DNA of 64,000 nt from an uncultured beta proteobacterium (GTDB taxonomy: Bacteria; Pseudomonadota; Gammaproteobacteria; Burkholderiales; Burkholderiaceae_E). The notes under the pieces were generated by a model. It had not been told where the DNA came from and made no database searches. It was given only the letters and a program-made list of their open reading frames with translations. Of this stretch, positions 38,459 through 49,256 are shown in pieces; the stretch's first letter is position 1, and every line of letters starts with the position of its first letter. The DNA lies in assembly GCA_903934295.1 (NCBI GenBank), contig CAIZNI010000003.1, positions 18,467 to 82,466 on the forward strand, given 5' to 3'. The position numbers were made by a program, and so were the translations under genes.

Positions 38459-40521
38459 GCGCCGCCGTCCAATCCCAGAAGAGCTTCACCTCGCAGCTCA
38501 AGAAGGTCTACGCCTGGTACACCGGCGGCTTCGTGCTGTTCGTGTCCGTTCTCGCGGTTCTCGAGCAGATGGGCATGCCGCGGGCCACCATCGGCTATGT
38601 CTTCCTGGCGGCGACCGTGCTGCTGTATGCCGGCATCGGCATCATGAGCCGCACCAACGATGCGGCTGAGTACTATGTGGCGGGTCGTCGCGTGCCGGCG
38701 CTGTTCAACGGCATGGCGACCGGCGCCGACTGGATGAGCGCGGCGTCGTTCATCGGCATGGCGGGCGGCCTGTACCTGCAGGGCTTCAACGGACTGGCCT
38801 TCATCATGGGCTGGACCGGCGGCTACTGCCTGGTGGCGCTGTTCCTGGCGCCCTACCTGCGCAAGTTCGGGCAGTTCACCATTCCGGACTTCCTGGGGGC
38901 GCGCTACGGCGGTCATGTGCCGCGGCTGATCGGCATCGTCATCGCCATCCTGTGCTCGTTCACCTACGTGGTCGCGCAGATCTACGGTGTGGGTCTGATC
39001 ACCACCCGGCTGTCGGGCGTCGACTTCACCGTCGGCATCTTCCTCGGCCTGGCGGGCATCCTGGTCTGCTCGTTCCTGGGCGGCATGAAGGCGGTGACCT
39101 GGACCCAGGTGGCGCAGTACATCATCCTGATCATCGCCTACATGATACCGGTCGTCTGGCTGTCGGTGAAGCAGACCGGCGTACCGGTTCCCCAGGTCGT
39201 CTACGGCAAGCAGCTCGAGAAGGTCACTCAGCTCGAGAAGAAGCTGATCGACGATCCGAAGGAAAAGGAAGTCCGCGAGATCTTCCGCAAGCGCGCGGCC
39301 GATGCCGATGCGAAGCTCAAGGACGCCAACGCCTTCAACGAGGGCAAGGTGGCGCTCGAGAAATCGGTGGCCGATGCCCGGGCCAGCAACGACCCCGACG
39401 CGGTGCGCAAGGCCGAAGAGGCCCTGGGCAAGTATCCGAAATCGGAAGCCGATGCCAAGGCGGCCTGGACGAAGGAGAAGGCGGTTGCGCCGCGGGCCAA
39501 TCCGCCGCTGCGCCACGGCGAAGCCTTCCCGGGCAAGGATGAGAAGGCGCGCGACATCGCCCGGCGCAACTTCCTGGCGCTGGTGTTCTGCCTGATGGTG
39601 GGCACCGCCGCGCTGCCGCACATCCTGATGCGCTACTACACGACGCCCTCGGTCAAGCAGGCGCGCGACTCGGTCACCTGGTCGCTGTTCTTCATCTTCC
39701 TGCTCTACTTCACCGCGCCGGCCCTGGCGGTGCTGGTGAAGTTCGTGATCTACAACGATGTGGTGGGGTCGTCGTTCGCCAGTCTGCCGGCGTGGATACA
39801 GAGCTGGACCAAGGTCGATCCGACGCTGCTCTCGGTTGTCGATCTGAACAAGGACGGCATCGTGCAGCTGGCGGAAATCAGCATCGGCGGCGACATCGTG
39901 GTGCTGGCCACGCCCGAGATCGCGGGTCTGCCGTATGTGATCTCCGGTCTGGTGGCGGCCGGCGGTCTGGCGGCGGCGCTGTCGACTGCCGACGGTCTGC
40001 TGCTGACCATCGCCAATGCGCTGTCGCACGATCTCTATTACAAGATGATCGATCCGAACGCGCCCACCGCCCGCCGGGTCATGCTCTCGAAGATCCTGTT
40101 GCTGGTGGTGGCGGTGCTGGCGGCGCTGGTGGCCGCCCAGAAGCCGGCCGACATCCTGTTCCTGGTGTCGGCAGCCTTCTCGCTGGCCGCGGCCGGATTC
40201 TTCCCGGCGCTGGTGCTGGGGATCTTCTGGAAGCGCACCACCGGCATCGCGGCGTCGCTGGGGATGGTGGCCGGGGTGGCGATCACGTTCTACTACATGG
40301 CCCTGAACCAGCCCTGGCTGCGGGAGGTTTTCTACGGCATCCCGAAGGCGACGCCGATCACCTCCCTGTGGTGGGATATCCAGGCGATCTCGGCGGGCGT
40401 CTTCGGCGTGCCGCTCGGGTTCGCGGTGATCATCCTGGTGAGTCTGGTCACCCCGAAACCCTCGCGCGAGACCATGGAACTGGTCGAGCACGTCCGGTAT
40501 CCGAGCCTGAAGGCCGCCTGA
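38455..40521 (+). CDS. VC_2705-type sodium:solute symporter (probable acetate/organic acid)
   Basis: A 688-residue symporter of the SSS family, with about twelve or thirteen membrane helices. Conserved SSS features: YYVAGRRVPALFNGMATGADWMSAASFI near residue 75 and TADGLLLTIANALSHDLYY near residue 510. Between helices, residues about 245-365 form a long charged, probably helical insert (KLIDDPKEKEVREIFRKRAA and RKAEEALGKYPKSEADAK), which is a mark of this subfamily. A likely substrate is acetate, since acs is upstream and the relatives of YjcH-ActP move acetate. Starts within the DUF4212 stop (4-bp overlap). Confidence 0.9.
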   Translation: MSAAVQSQKSFTSQLKKVYAWYTGGFVLFVSVLAVLEQMGMPRATIGYVFLAATVLLYAGIGIMSRTNDAAEYYVAGRRVPALFNGMATGADWMSAASFIGMAGGLYLQGFNGLAFIMGWTGGYCLVALFLAPYLRKFGQFTIPDFLGARYGGHVPRLIGIVIAILCSFTYVVAQIYGVGLITTRLSGVDFTVGIFLGLAGILVCSFLGGMKAVTWTQVAQYIILIIAYMIPVVWLSVKQTGVPVPQVVYGKQLEKVTQLEKKLIDDPKEKEVREIFRKRAADADAKLKDANAFNEGKVALEKSVADARASNDPDAVRKAEEALGKYPKSEADAKAAWTKEKAVAPRANPPLRHGEAFPGKDEKARDIARRNFLALVFCLMVGTAALPHILMRYYTTPSVKQARDSVTWSLFFIFLLYFTAPALAVLVKFVIYNDVVGSSFASLPAWIQSWTKVDPTLLSVVDLNKDGIVQLAEISIGGDIVVLATPEIAGLPYVISGLVAAGGLAAALSTADGLLLTIANALSHDLYYKMIDPNAPTARRVMLSKILLLVVAVLAALVAAQKPADILFLVSAAFSLAAAGFFPALVLGIFWKRTTGIAASLGMVAGVAITFYYMALNQPWLREVFYGIPKATPITSLWWDIQAISAGVFGVPLGFAVIILVSLVTPKPSRETMELVEHVRYPSLKAA

Positions 40522-40532
40522 TCGCGGTCTGA

Positions 40533-43500
40533 TCAGCGAAAGTCCCGGCTGCGAGTCTGCAGCCGGCCCAGCAGTTCCGTGTGGTCGACCACGCGCCGCG
40601 CGACCAGGTGAGTCACCTGGCCGCCGGTGTGCTGGTCCGACTGCCAGATTCCATAGACGGTCATCAGCTGCGCGCCCATCACTTCGCGCCGATAGCGCTC
40701 GACCATGTCGGGCCAGACGATGATGTTGACCGTGCCGCTTTCATCCTCCAGCGTGACGAAGACGGTGCCGTTGGCGGTGCCGGGCCGCTGGCGGTGGGTG
40801 ACCAGGCCGCTGGCGCGCGCCAGCCGCCCGTCGGGATAATCGCGCAGGGTGGCCGCGGGTTCGATCCGATAGCGCGACAGCAGCGGACGCAGCAGCGCCA
40901 GCGGGTGGGGGCCCATCGTCAGTCCCAGCGAACGGTAGTCGGCCAGCATGTCGCTGACGGTGCCTGGCTCGGGCAGCACCGGCGCGGGCTCGTCGAAGCC
41001 GGCATCGGCGAGCAGCGGGGGCAGCGTCTGGATCGCCGCCACTTCCCAATGGGCGGCGCCGCGATGCCCGGCCAGCTGCACCAGCGCGCCGCCCTCGGCC
41101 AGCGCCTGCAGGTCGTTCTGCGCCAGTCCGGCGGTGCGCGCCAGGTCCTCGACGCTGTCGAAGGCGAAGTGCTCGGGGCCGCGGCTGGCGAGACGGCGGG
41201 CCCGGCTGTCGACCAGGCGCCGGGCGCCCTGCGCCGACAGGCCGCGCACCCGGTTCAGCCCCAGGCGCACCGCCGGCTGGCCGCGCCGGTCGTGGGCGTG
41301 GCGCGGATCGAAGGTGGGCTGTCCGGGCGGCTCCTCGAGCGAGCAGTCAATGTCGCTCAGCAGCGCATCGACGGCGAGCACCTCGATGCCGTGTTCGCGC
41401 GCATCGCGCACCAGTTGGGCCGGCGCGTAGAAGCCCATCGGCTGGCTGTTGAGCAGCGCGGCCAGGAAGGCGGCCGGCTCATGGCGCTTGATCCAGCAGC
41501 TGACATAGACGAGCAGCGCGAAACTGGCTGCGTGCGACTCCGGGAAGCCGTACTCGCCGAAGCCCTGGATCTGGCGAAACAGGCTCTGGGCGAATTCCTC
41601 GGTGTAACCGCGCGCCAGCATGCCGTCGATCACCCGCGATTCGAATTTTTCCAGTCCGCCCTTGCGACGCCAGGCGGCCATCGCCCGTCGCAGCGCATCG
41701 GCCTCGCCCGCCGAGAAGCCCGCCGCCAGCATGGCGATCTGCATCACCTGCTCCTGGAAGATGGGGATGCCCAGCGTGCGCTCGAGCGCTGGCTTGATCT
41801 CCTCGCGCGGGTAGACCACCGGTTCCAGGCCCTGGCGGCGGCGCAGGTAGGGGTGGACCATGCCGCCCTGGATCGGGCCGGGGCGCACGATCGCGACCTC
41901 GATCACCAGGTCATAGAAGCAGCGCGGCTTCAGGCGCGGCAGCATCGTCATCTGGGCGCGCGATTCGATCTGGAACACCCCCACCGTGTCGGCGCGGCCG
42001 ATCATCTCGTAGGTGGCCGGGTCTTCGGCCGGGACGTCCTGGATGCGAAACGGCTGGCCGCGGCGCTGGCCGATGAACGCGAGGGCGCGCCGGATCGCCG
42101 ACAGCATGCCCAGCGCCAGCACATCGACCTTGAGCAGGCCGAGCGCGTCCAGGTCGTCCTTGTCCCACTGGATGACGCTGCGCTCGGCCATCGAGGCGTT
42201 CTCGACCGGCACCAGCCGGGTGAGCCGGTCGCGCGCAATGACGAAGCCGCCGGTGTGCTGAGAGAGGTGGCGCGGAAAGCCGGCGAGCACCTCGGTCATG
42301 GTGCTCCAGTGCTGCACCACCGGTGACCCGGAGTCGAAGCCGGCCTCGGCCAGCCGCTCGAGGTTCAGGCGCTGGCCGTCCCACCACTGGTGCGAGCGCG
42401 ACAGCCGGTCGATGCGCTGTTCGTCGATGCCCAGCGCGCGCCCGACATCGCGCAGCGCCGAGCGCGCGCGATAGGTGATGACGGTGGCGGTCAGTGCCGC
42501 CCGGTGGCGGCCGTATTTGTCATAGAGGTACTGGATGACCTCCTCGCGGCGCTGGTGTTCGAAGTCGACGTCGATGTCGGGCGGCTCGTTGCGTTCGCGG
42601 CTGATGAATCGCTCGAACAGCACGCTCATGCGCGCGGGATCGACTTCGGTGATGCCCAGGCAGTAGCAGACCGCCGAGTTGGCGGCCGACCCGCGACCCT
42701 GGCACAGGATGGCGCGGCTGCGCGCAAAGCGCACGATGTCGGCCACCGTCAGGAAGTAGGGCTCGTAGCGCAGCTCGGCGATCAGAGCGAGTTCGTGCTC
42801 GATCTGCGCGCGCACCGCGGCGGGCATTCCCTCGGGGTAACGCAGCTGCGCGCCTTCCTCGGTCAGGGTGCGCAGCCACGAGCCCGGCGAGTGCTCGGGC
42901 GGCACGATCTCCTCGGGGTATTCATAGCGCAGTTCGTCCAGCGAGAAGGCGCAGCCGGCGGCCACTTCGAGCGTCTCCTCGAGCAGGGCCTGGGGATAGA
43001 CCTGCGCCAGACGCAGGCGGCTGCGCAGGTGCTGTTCGGCATTGGGCGCCATCGCCAGACCGAGTTCGGCGAGCGGCCGGCGCAGCCGGATCGCGGTGAG
43101 CACGTCCTGCAGGCTCTTGCGCGAACGCAGGTGAAAGTGCACATCGCCGGCGGCCACCAGCGGCAACCCGGTGCGCTGGCCGGTGTCGCGCAGCCGCTCG
43201 AGCAGCGCGCCATCGTGGCCGCGCGCCAAGAGCTCCACCGCCAGCCAGGCGCGCTGCCCGAACCATTCGCGCACCCGCCGGGCCTGCTCGAGCAGCGGTG
43301 TCATGCCCGATTCGAAGGGGCTCTGGTCGGGTGCGCAGAAGGCGGTCAGCGGGGAGGGCACCAGCAGGGCCTGGCAGCCGGGCACGCCGTCGGCCAGGTC
43401 TTCGGGCAGCAGCTGGTAGTGGCCTTTCGGGGCGCGCAGGCGGGCCCGGGTGATCAGTTCGGACAGGTTGCCGTAGCCCTCGCGGCTGCGCGCCAGCAGC

Positions 43501-43754
43501 ACCAGCCGCGCCGCCTGCCCGCCCGCCGCGCCGAAGACATCGCGCAGGGAGAACTCGGCGCCGATGAGCAGGGCCAGCCCGGTGCCGCGCGCCGCCAGAT
43601 GGGCGCGCACCACGCCGGCCAGCGAGCACTCGTCGGTGATCGCCAGCGCGGCGTAACCCAGCGCCTGCGCCCGTTCGACCAGCTCCTGCGCGTGCGAGGC
43701 GCCGCGCAGGAACGAGAAATTGCTGATGCAGTGCAGTTCGGCGTAGGGGTGCAT
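40533..43754 (-). CDS. dnaE2: Error-prone DNA polymerase III alpha subunit
   Basis: An SOS-induced C-family polymerase for translesion mutagenesis, normally acting with ImuA and ImuB. It has 1073 residues, typical for DnaE2 and shorter than replicative DnaE. The N-terminal PHP domain starts YAELHCISNFSFLRGASHAQ. Polymerase core: GRGSAANSAVCYCLGI near residue 355, the two catalytic Asp in PDIDVDFEHQRREEV near 395, and VGVFQIESRAQM near 590. The C-terminal OB domain is near residue 990 (LARASGLVTHRQRPGTANGTVFVTLEDE region). imuA and imuB are not adjacent. A LexA box and promoter lie directly upstream. Confidence 0.95.
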   Translation of the reverse strand: MHPYAELHCISNFSFLRGASHAQELVERAQALGYAALAITDECSLAGVVRAHLAARGTGLALLIGAEFSLRDVFGAAGGQAARLVLLARSREGYGNLSELITRARLRAPKGHYQLLPEDLADGVPGCQALLVPSPLTAFCAPDQSPFESGMTPLLEQARRVREWFGQRAWLAVELLARGHDGALLERLRDTGQRTGLPLVAAGDVHFHLRSRKSLQDVLTAIRLRRPLAELGLAMAPNAEQHLRSRLRLAQVYPQALLEETLEVAAGCAFSLDELRYEYPEEIVPPEHSPGSWLRTLTEEGAQLRYPEGMPAAVRAQIEHELALIAELRYEPYFLTVADIVRFARSRAILCQGRGSAANSAVCYCLGITEVDPARMSVLFERFISRERNEPPDIDVDFEHQRREEVIQYLYDKYGRHRAALTATVITYRARSALRDVGRALGIDEQRIDRLSRSHQWWDGQRLNLERLAEAGFDSGSPVVQHWSTMTEVLAGFPRHLSQHTGGFVIARDRLTRLVPVENASMAERSVIQWDKDDLDALGLLKVDVLALGMLSAIRRALAFIGQRRGQPFRIQDVPAEDPATYEMIGRADTVGVFQIESRAQMTMLPRLKPRCFYDLVIEVAIVRPGPIQGGMVHPYLRRRQGLEPVVYPREEIKPALERTLGIPIFQEQVMQIAMLAAGFSAGEADALRRAMAAWRRKGGLEKFESRVIDGMLARGYTEEFAQSLFRQIQGFGEYGFPESHAASFALLVYVSCWIKRHEPAAFLAALLNSQPMGFYAPAQLVRDAREHGIEVLAVDALLSDIDCSLEEPPGQPTFDPRHAHDRRGQPAVRLGLNRVRGLSAQGARRLVDSRARRLASRGPEHFAFDSVEDLARTAGLAQNDLQALAEGGALVQLAGHRGAAHWEVAAIQTLPPLLADAGFDEPAPVLPEPGTVSDMLADYRSLGLTMGPHPLALLRPLLSRYRIEPAATLRDYPDGRLARASGLVTHRQRPGTANGTVFVTLEDESGTVNIIVWPDMVERYRREVMGAQLMTVYGIWQSDQHTGGQVTHLVARRVVDHTELLGRLQTRSRDFR

Positions 43755-43783
43755 GGGGCAGCCGGGTTCATCCCGGTCGAATC

Positions 43784-43811
43784 ATGATACTGGATAAATG
43801 AACAGTATCAA
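43784..43811 (-). promoter_or_regulatory. dnaE2: dnaE2 promoter
   Basis: Minus strand: -35 TTGATA (43806-43811), 16-bp spacer, -10 TATCAT (43784-43789), placing transcription start about 23 bases before the dnaE2 ATG. The LexA box fills the spacer and overlaps both hexamers. Confidence 0.7.
43787..43808. promoter_or_regulatory. LexA/SOS box
   Basis: Perfect 6-bp arms ATACTG (43787-43792) and CAGTAT (43803-43808) with a 10-base AT-rich centre, fitting the proteobacterial consensus CTG-N10-CAG with TA flanks. It covers the dnaE2 promoter, so LexA should repress dnaE2 until DNA damage. Confidence 0.9.
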
Positions 43812-43967
43812 TGGGCCTGTCTGGAACAGTCGGCTGGACTCGGCTTGAGCAGGCTCACCGGGGGGGCGGCCGGCTCACGCAACACTCGATCCGGTCATGG
43901 TCGGCTGTGCGATTGCGGTCTTTGCGGTCAGGCGGTTCGGCCGAATCCTTTTCCACGGGAGCTACCT

Positions 43968-44485
43968 TTGAGCCGTATCCTGGTCGTGTACTTTTCCCGC
44001 AGCGGCAATACCCGGCGTCTGGCGATCGAGATTGCCGAGGCCTGCGGAGCCGATCTCGAGGAACTCGTGCCGGCGGGTTCGCGCGAGGGGGTTCGCGGCT
44101 ACCTGCGCGCCTCGCTCGAGGCGCTGCTGGGGCTGTCGCCGACGCTCCAGCCGCTCCACCATCGCCTGCAGGACTACGAGACGGTGATCATCGGCACGCC
44201 GATCTGGGTCTGGAACATCGCCAGTCCGGTGCGCAGCTTCGTTCGGGCCCATCGGGCCGCGCTGCAGCAGGTCACCCTGGCGCTGTTCTGCACCTGCGGG
44301 CGCTCGGGGCGCCACAAGGTCATCGAGGACCTGCACCGCTTGTGCGGTCGCGCACCGGTGGCTGCCCTCGCCCTGACTGCCGACGAGATCGCCTCGCGCG
44401 CCTACGATGCCCGGATGCTGCGCTTTCTGCGCGACCTGAAGCGCCGGCGCACCCCCTCGATGGTCGCACCGGGCGCGGTGCCCGC

Positions 44486-44489
<4 letters not shown>
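43968..44489 (+). CDS. Flavodoxin-like protein
   Basis: A 173-residue FMN-binding-type protein. It begins LSRILVVYFSRSGNTRRLAIEIA, the phosphate-binding loop (SRSGNT) of the flavodoxin/WrbA fold; VIIGTPIWVWNIASPVRSFV near residue 75 and LFCTCGRSG near 107 are the isoalloxazine-side loops. The redox partner is unknown. Start TTG at 43968-43970, six bases after GGGAG and matching the family N-terminus; the longer frame would begin in the dnaE2 control region. Its stop overlaps the lon start (ATGA), so it is translationally coupled to lon. Confidence 0.85.
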
Positions 44490-46861
<2,372 letters not shown>

Positions 46862-46884
46862 GCGAGCGAAACGGCCGCCGACGG

Positions 46885-47874
46885 ATGATCGCCCCGAAAC
46901 CAGGCGCGGCTGCGCAGCCTGTGCGGCCCGGCAACGAGATGCGGATCCTCGCGCTGTCGGGCGGCGGCTATCTGGGGCTGTTCACCGCGATCGTGCTCGC
47001 CGAGCTCGAATCACAGGCTGGCGAGCCGCTGGCGCGCTGTTTCGACCTGATCGCGGGCACCTCGGTGGGCGGCATCTTGGCGATCGGGCTGGCCTACGAG
47101 GTGCCGATGAGCCGGATGGTCGACCTGTTCATGAACCATGGCCGTGACGTGTTCTCCTCGCGCGCGCTGCCCACCGGGGCGGTCTCGCGGATGCTCGACA
47201 TGAGCCGCTCGGTACTGGGACCCAAGTACACCGGCGACTCGCTGCGCGCCGAGCTCGCCACGGCGCTGGGCACGCAGACCCTGGGCGAGGCCCTGCACGA
47301 CTTCGTGGTGCCCGCGGTCAATGTGACCCGCAGCCTGACCAAGGTCTTCAAGACGCCGCACGGGCCGTCGTCGATGGGCGACCAATCCGTGTTGGCGGTG
47401 GATGTGGCGATGGCCACCTGCGCGGCGCCGGCCTATTTCCCCGCGGTGCGCATCGGTGATGCCCTCTACGCCGACGGCGGCATGTTCGCGGTGGCGCCCG
47501 ATCAGGTCGCACTGCACGAGGCCGAGCATTTCCTGGGGGTGGATGCGCAGCGGGTGCGCATGCTGTCGATCGGCACCGCCACCGCCGGCTACCGGCCGGT
47601 CGGGGGCACCGACAGCGGCGACGGTGCGGTGGCGTGGCTGCGCGACGGGCGGCTGCTGCTCACACTGGTGTCGGTCCAGCAGCAGCATGTGCAGGCGATG
47701 ATGGAGGACCGGCTGCGCGATCGCTACCTGCGCATCGACGCCCCCTGGCCGCAGGACGCCGGGCTGGGCATCGATGTGGCGACCCGTGACGCCTCGCAGC
47801 GACTGGCCGGGCTGGCCCGGCAGGCGGTCGCCGGGGCTGACCGGGAACGGCTCGACACGTTCCTGGCGCGCTGA
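46885..47874 (+). CDS. Patatin-like phospholipase (CapV-like type)
   Basis: A 329-residue putative cytosolic lipid hydrolase. Oxyanion-hole motif ILALSGGGYLGLFTAIVL near residue 22, nucleophile GTSVGGILAIG near 58, catalytic Asp in YADGGMFAVAPD near 194 followed by MLSIGTATAG. The YLGLFTA form and overall length resemble the CapV/CBASS-associated patatins more than the lipoprotein at 16627, but no cyclic-dinucleotide synthase is nearby. It lies 23 bp after lon and 4 bp before the universal-stress-protein gene. An internal ATG at 46939 (MRILALSGGG) is a possible start. Confidence 0.83.
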   Translation: MIAPKPGAAAQPVRPGNEMRILALSGGGYLGLFTAIVLAELESQAGEPLARCFDLIAGTSVGGILAIGLAYEVPMSRMVDLFMNHGRDVFSSRALPTGAVSRMLDMSRSVLGPKYTGDSLRAELATALGTQTLGEALHDFVVPAVNVTRSLTKVFKTPHGPSSMGDQSVLAVDVAMATCAAPAYFPAVRIGDALYADGGMFAVAPDQVALHEAEHFLGVDAQRVRMLSIGTATAGYRPVGGTDSGDGAVAWLRDGRLLLTLVSVQQQHVQAMMEDRLRDRYLRIDAPWPQDAGLGIDVATRDASQRLAGLARQAVAGADRERLDTFLAR

Positions 47875-47878
47875 GCCC

Positions 47879-48310
47879 ATGCCGCGTTTATTGGTGCCCT
47901 TCGACGGATCCGACAGCGCCCTGCGCGCGCTGCGTCACGGGATTGCGCTCGCGATGTTCGCCGGCGATGTCTCGGTTCACCTGGTGACGGTGTTGCGCGC
48001 ACCGCCGGCCTCGCGCCCGCTCGCGCTGGCCGAGCGCCTGGTGCGCGAGGCCGGCGTCATCCACACCGGCGACGTCCTGGTCGGCGAGATCGTCCCGACC
48101 CTGCTGCGGCGGGCGACCGAGATCCGGTGCGATGCGATCCTGATGGGCAGCCGGGGCCTGGGGGAGTCGGGTTTCGCGGGTCCGGGGCGAGGTGTGGGCG
48201 GTGGTCCGGGCGGGAGGGGCGCCCCGGATCCGGTCCCCCGGCGCGGACTGGGGTCGGTGGCGGCCGGGGTTCTCGATCTCGCCTGGGTGCCGGTGACGCT
48301 GGTACGATGA
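47879..48310 (+). CDS. Universal stress protein (UspA-like) with Gly-rich insert
   Basis: A 143-residue UspA-fold protein. It begins MPRLLVPFDGSDSALRALRHG, the typical first strand and helix. The nucleotide-binding motif starts IRCDAILMGSRGLG near residue 92 and resumes LGSVAAGVLDLAWVPVTLVR at the end. Between them the usual six to nine residues are expanded to about 28 by a Gly/Pro/Arg-rich insert, so ATP binding may be altered. Four bp after the patatin-like gene, so co-translated. The start ATG is at 47879-47881. Confidence 0.85.
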   Translation: MPRLLVPFDGSDSALRALRHGIALAMFAGDVSVHLVTVLRAPPASRPLALAERLVREAGVIHTGDVLVGEIVPTLLRRATEIRCDAILMGSRGLGESGFAGPGRGVGGGPGGRGAPDPVPRRGLGSVAAGVLDLAWVPVTLVR

Positions 48311-48386
48311 ATTCGCGCCCTTGCAGCGATCGCGCCCGGCGCAGGCGCTCGGGCGGCGCCCCGAGCACTCCAACCCCCGGTACCTG

Positions 48387-49256
48387 ATGGCTCAGCTCTA
48401 CGGTTTCGATGCGTTCTCACCCGACCAGATCGCTGGCCGGGTCCAGGCCATCGGCGTGGCCAAGGCGCGGTTGCCCTGGCTGTCCACGCTGCTGCTGGCC
48501 GTGCTCGCCGGCGCATTCATTGGCCTGGGGGCGATCGGCCATGTGCTGGTCCAGTCCGATCCGACGCTGGGTTACGCCACTCGCCAGTTGCTGGGCGGAG
48601 TCGTCTTCTCGCTGGGACTGGTGCTGGTGATCGTGGCCGGGGCGGAACTGTTCACCGGCAACAACCTGCTGGTGATGGCCTGGGCCGATCGCCAGATCGC
48701 CACCGGCGAGCTGCTGCGCAACTGGGCGCTGGTGCTCACCGGCAATCTGCTCGGCGCGGCCGGCCTGGCGGTTCTGGTCCTGCTCTCCGGCCATGCCGAG
48801 ATGAACCAGGGGCGGATCGCCGAGCAGTACCTCCGGATCGCGGCGACCAAGGCCGAACTCCCCGTTCTGACGGCGTTCTTTCGCGCGGTGTTGTGCAATG
48901 TGCTGGTCTGCATGGCGGTCTGGATGGCGATCGCCGGCCGCAGCCTTGCCGACAAGGTGGTGGCCATCGTGTTCCCCGTCAGTGCCTTCGTGGCCGCGGG
49001 CTTCGAGCACAGCGTGGCGAACTTCTACCTGATGATCCTGGCGCGGCTGCTGCACGATTTTTCGGCGCAGGGCGCCGCCGCGCCGGCCATGGGCTGGGGC
49101 GTGCTGGCGGCGAGCCAGGTGCCGGTGATACTGGGCAATGTCGTCGGCGGGTCGGTGCTGGTCGGACTGATCTATCACCTGATCTATCGCCGCCCGGCGC
49201 GCGTCGCACCGGCGCCGCCCGATCCCTCAGAGAATCCGGTGGCGCCACCAGAGTGA
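48387..49256 (+). CDS. Formate/nitrite transporter (FNT) family channel
   Basis: A 289-residue inner-membrane channel of the FocA/NirC type, which moves formate, nitrite, hydrosulfide or similar small monovalent anions as a pentamer. Six helices; diagnostic GAELFTGNNLLVMAWAD near residue 87 and the central His in FEHSVANFYLMI near 210. It starts MAQLYGFDAFSPDQIA, typical of the family. The specific ion cannot be read. Lies 76 bp after the universal stress protein gene. Its last 30 bp overlap the convergent vWA gene. Confidence 0.92.
   Translation: MAQLYGFDAFSPDQIAGRVQAIGVAKARLPWLSTLLLAVLAGAFIGLGAIGHVLVQSDPTLGYATRQLLGGVVFSLGLVLVIVAGAELFTGNNLLVMAWADRQIATGELLRNWALVLTGNLLGAAGLAVLVLLSGHAEMNQGRIAEQYLRIAATKAELPVLTAFFRAVLCNVLVCMAVWMAIAGRSLADKVVAIVFPVSAFVAAGFEHSVANFYLMILARLLHDFSAQGAAAPAMGWGVLAASQVPVILGNVVGGSVLVGLIYHLIYRRPARVAPAPPDPSENPVAPPE

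Noticed and set aside
38404..40491. 695-codon open frame on the minus strand
   Set aside because: Antisense to the VC_2705-type symporter; no recognisable fold or motifs.
46885..48310. CBASS-type defence system
   Set aside because: Only a CapV-like lipase is present; no nucleotide synthase or ancillary Cap genes within the window.
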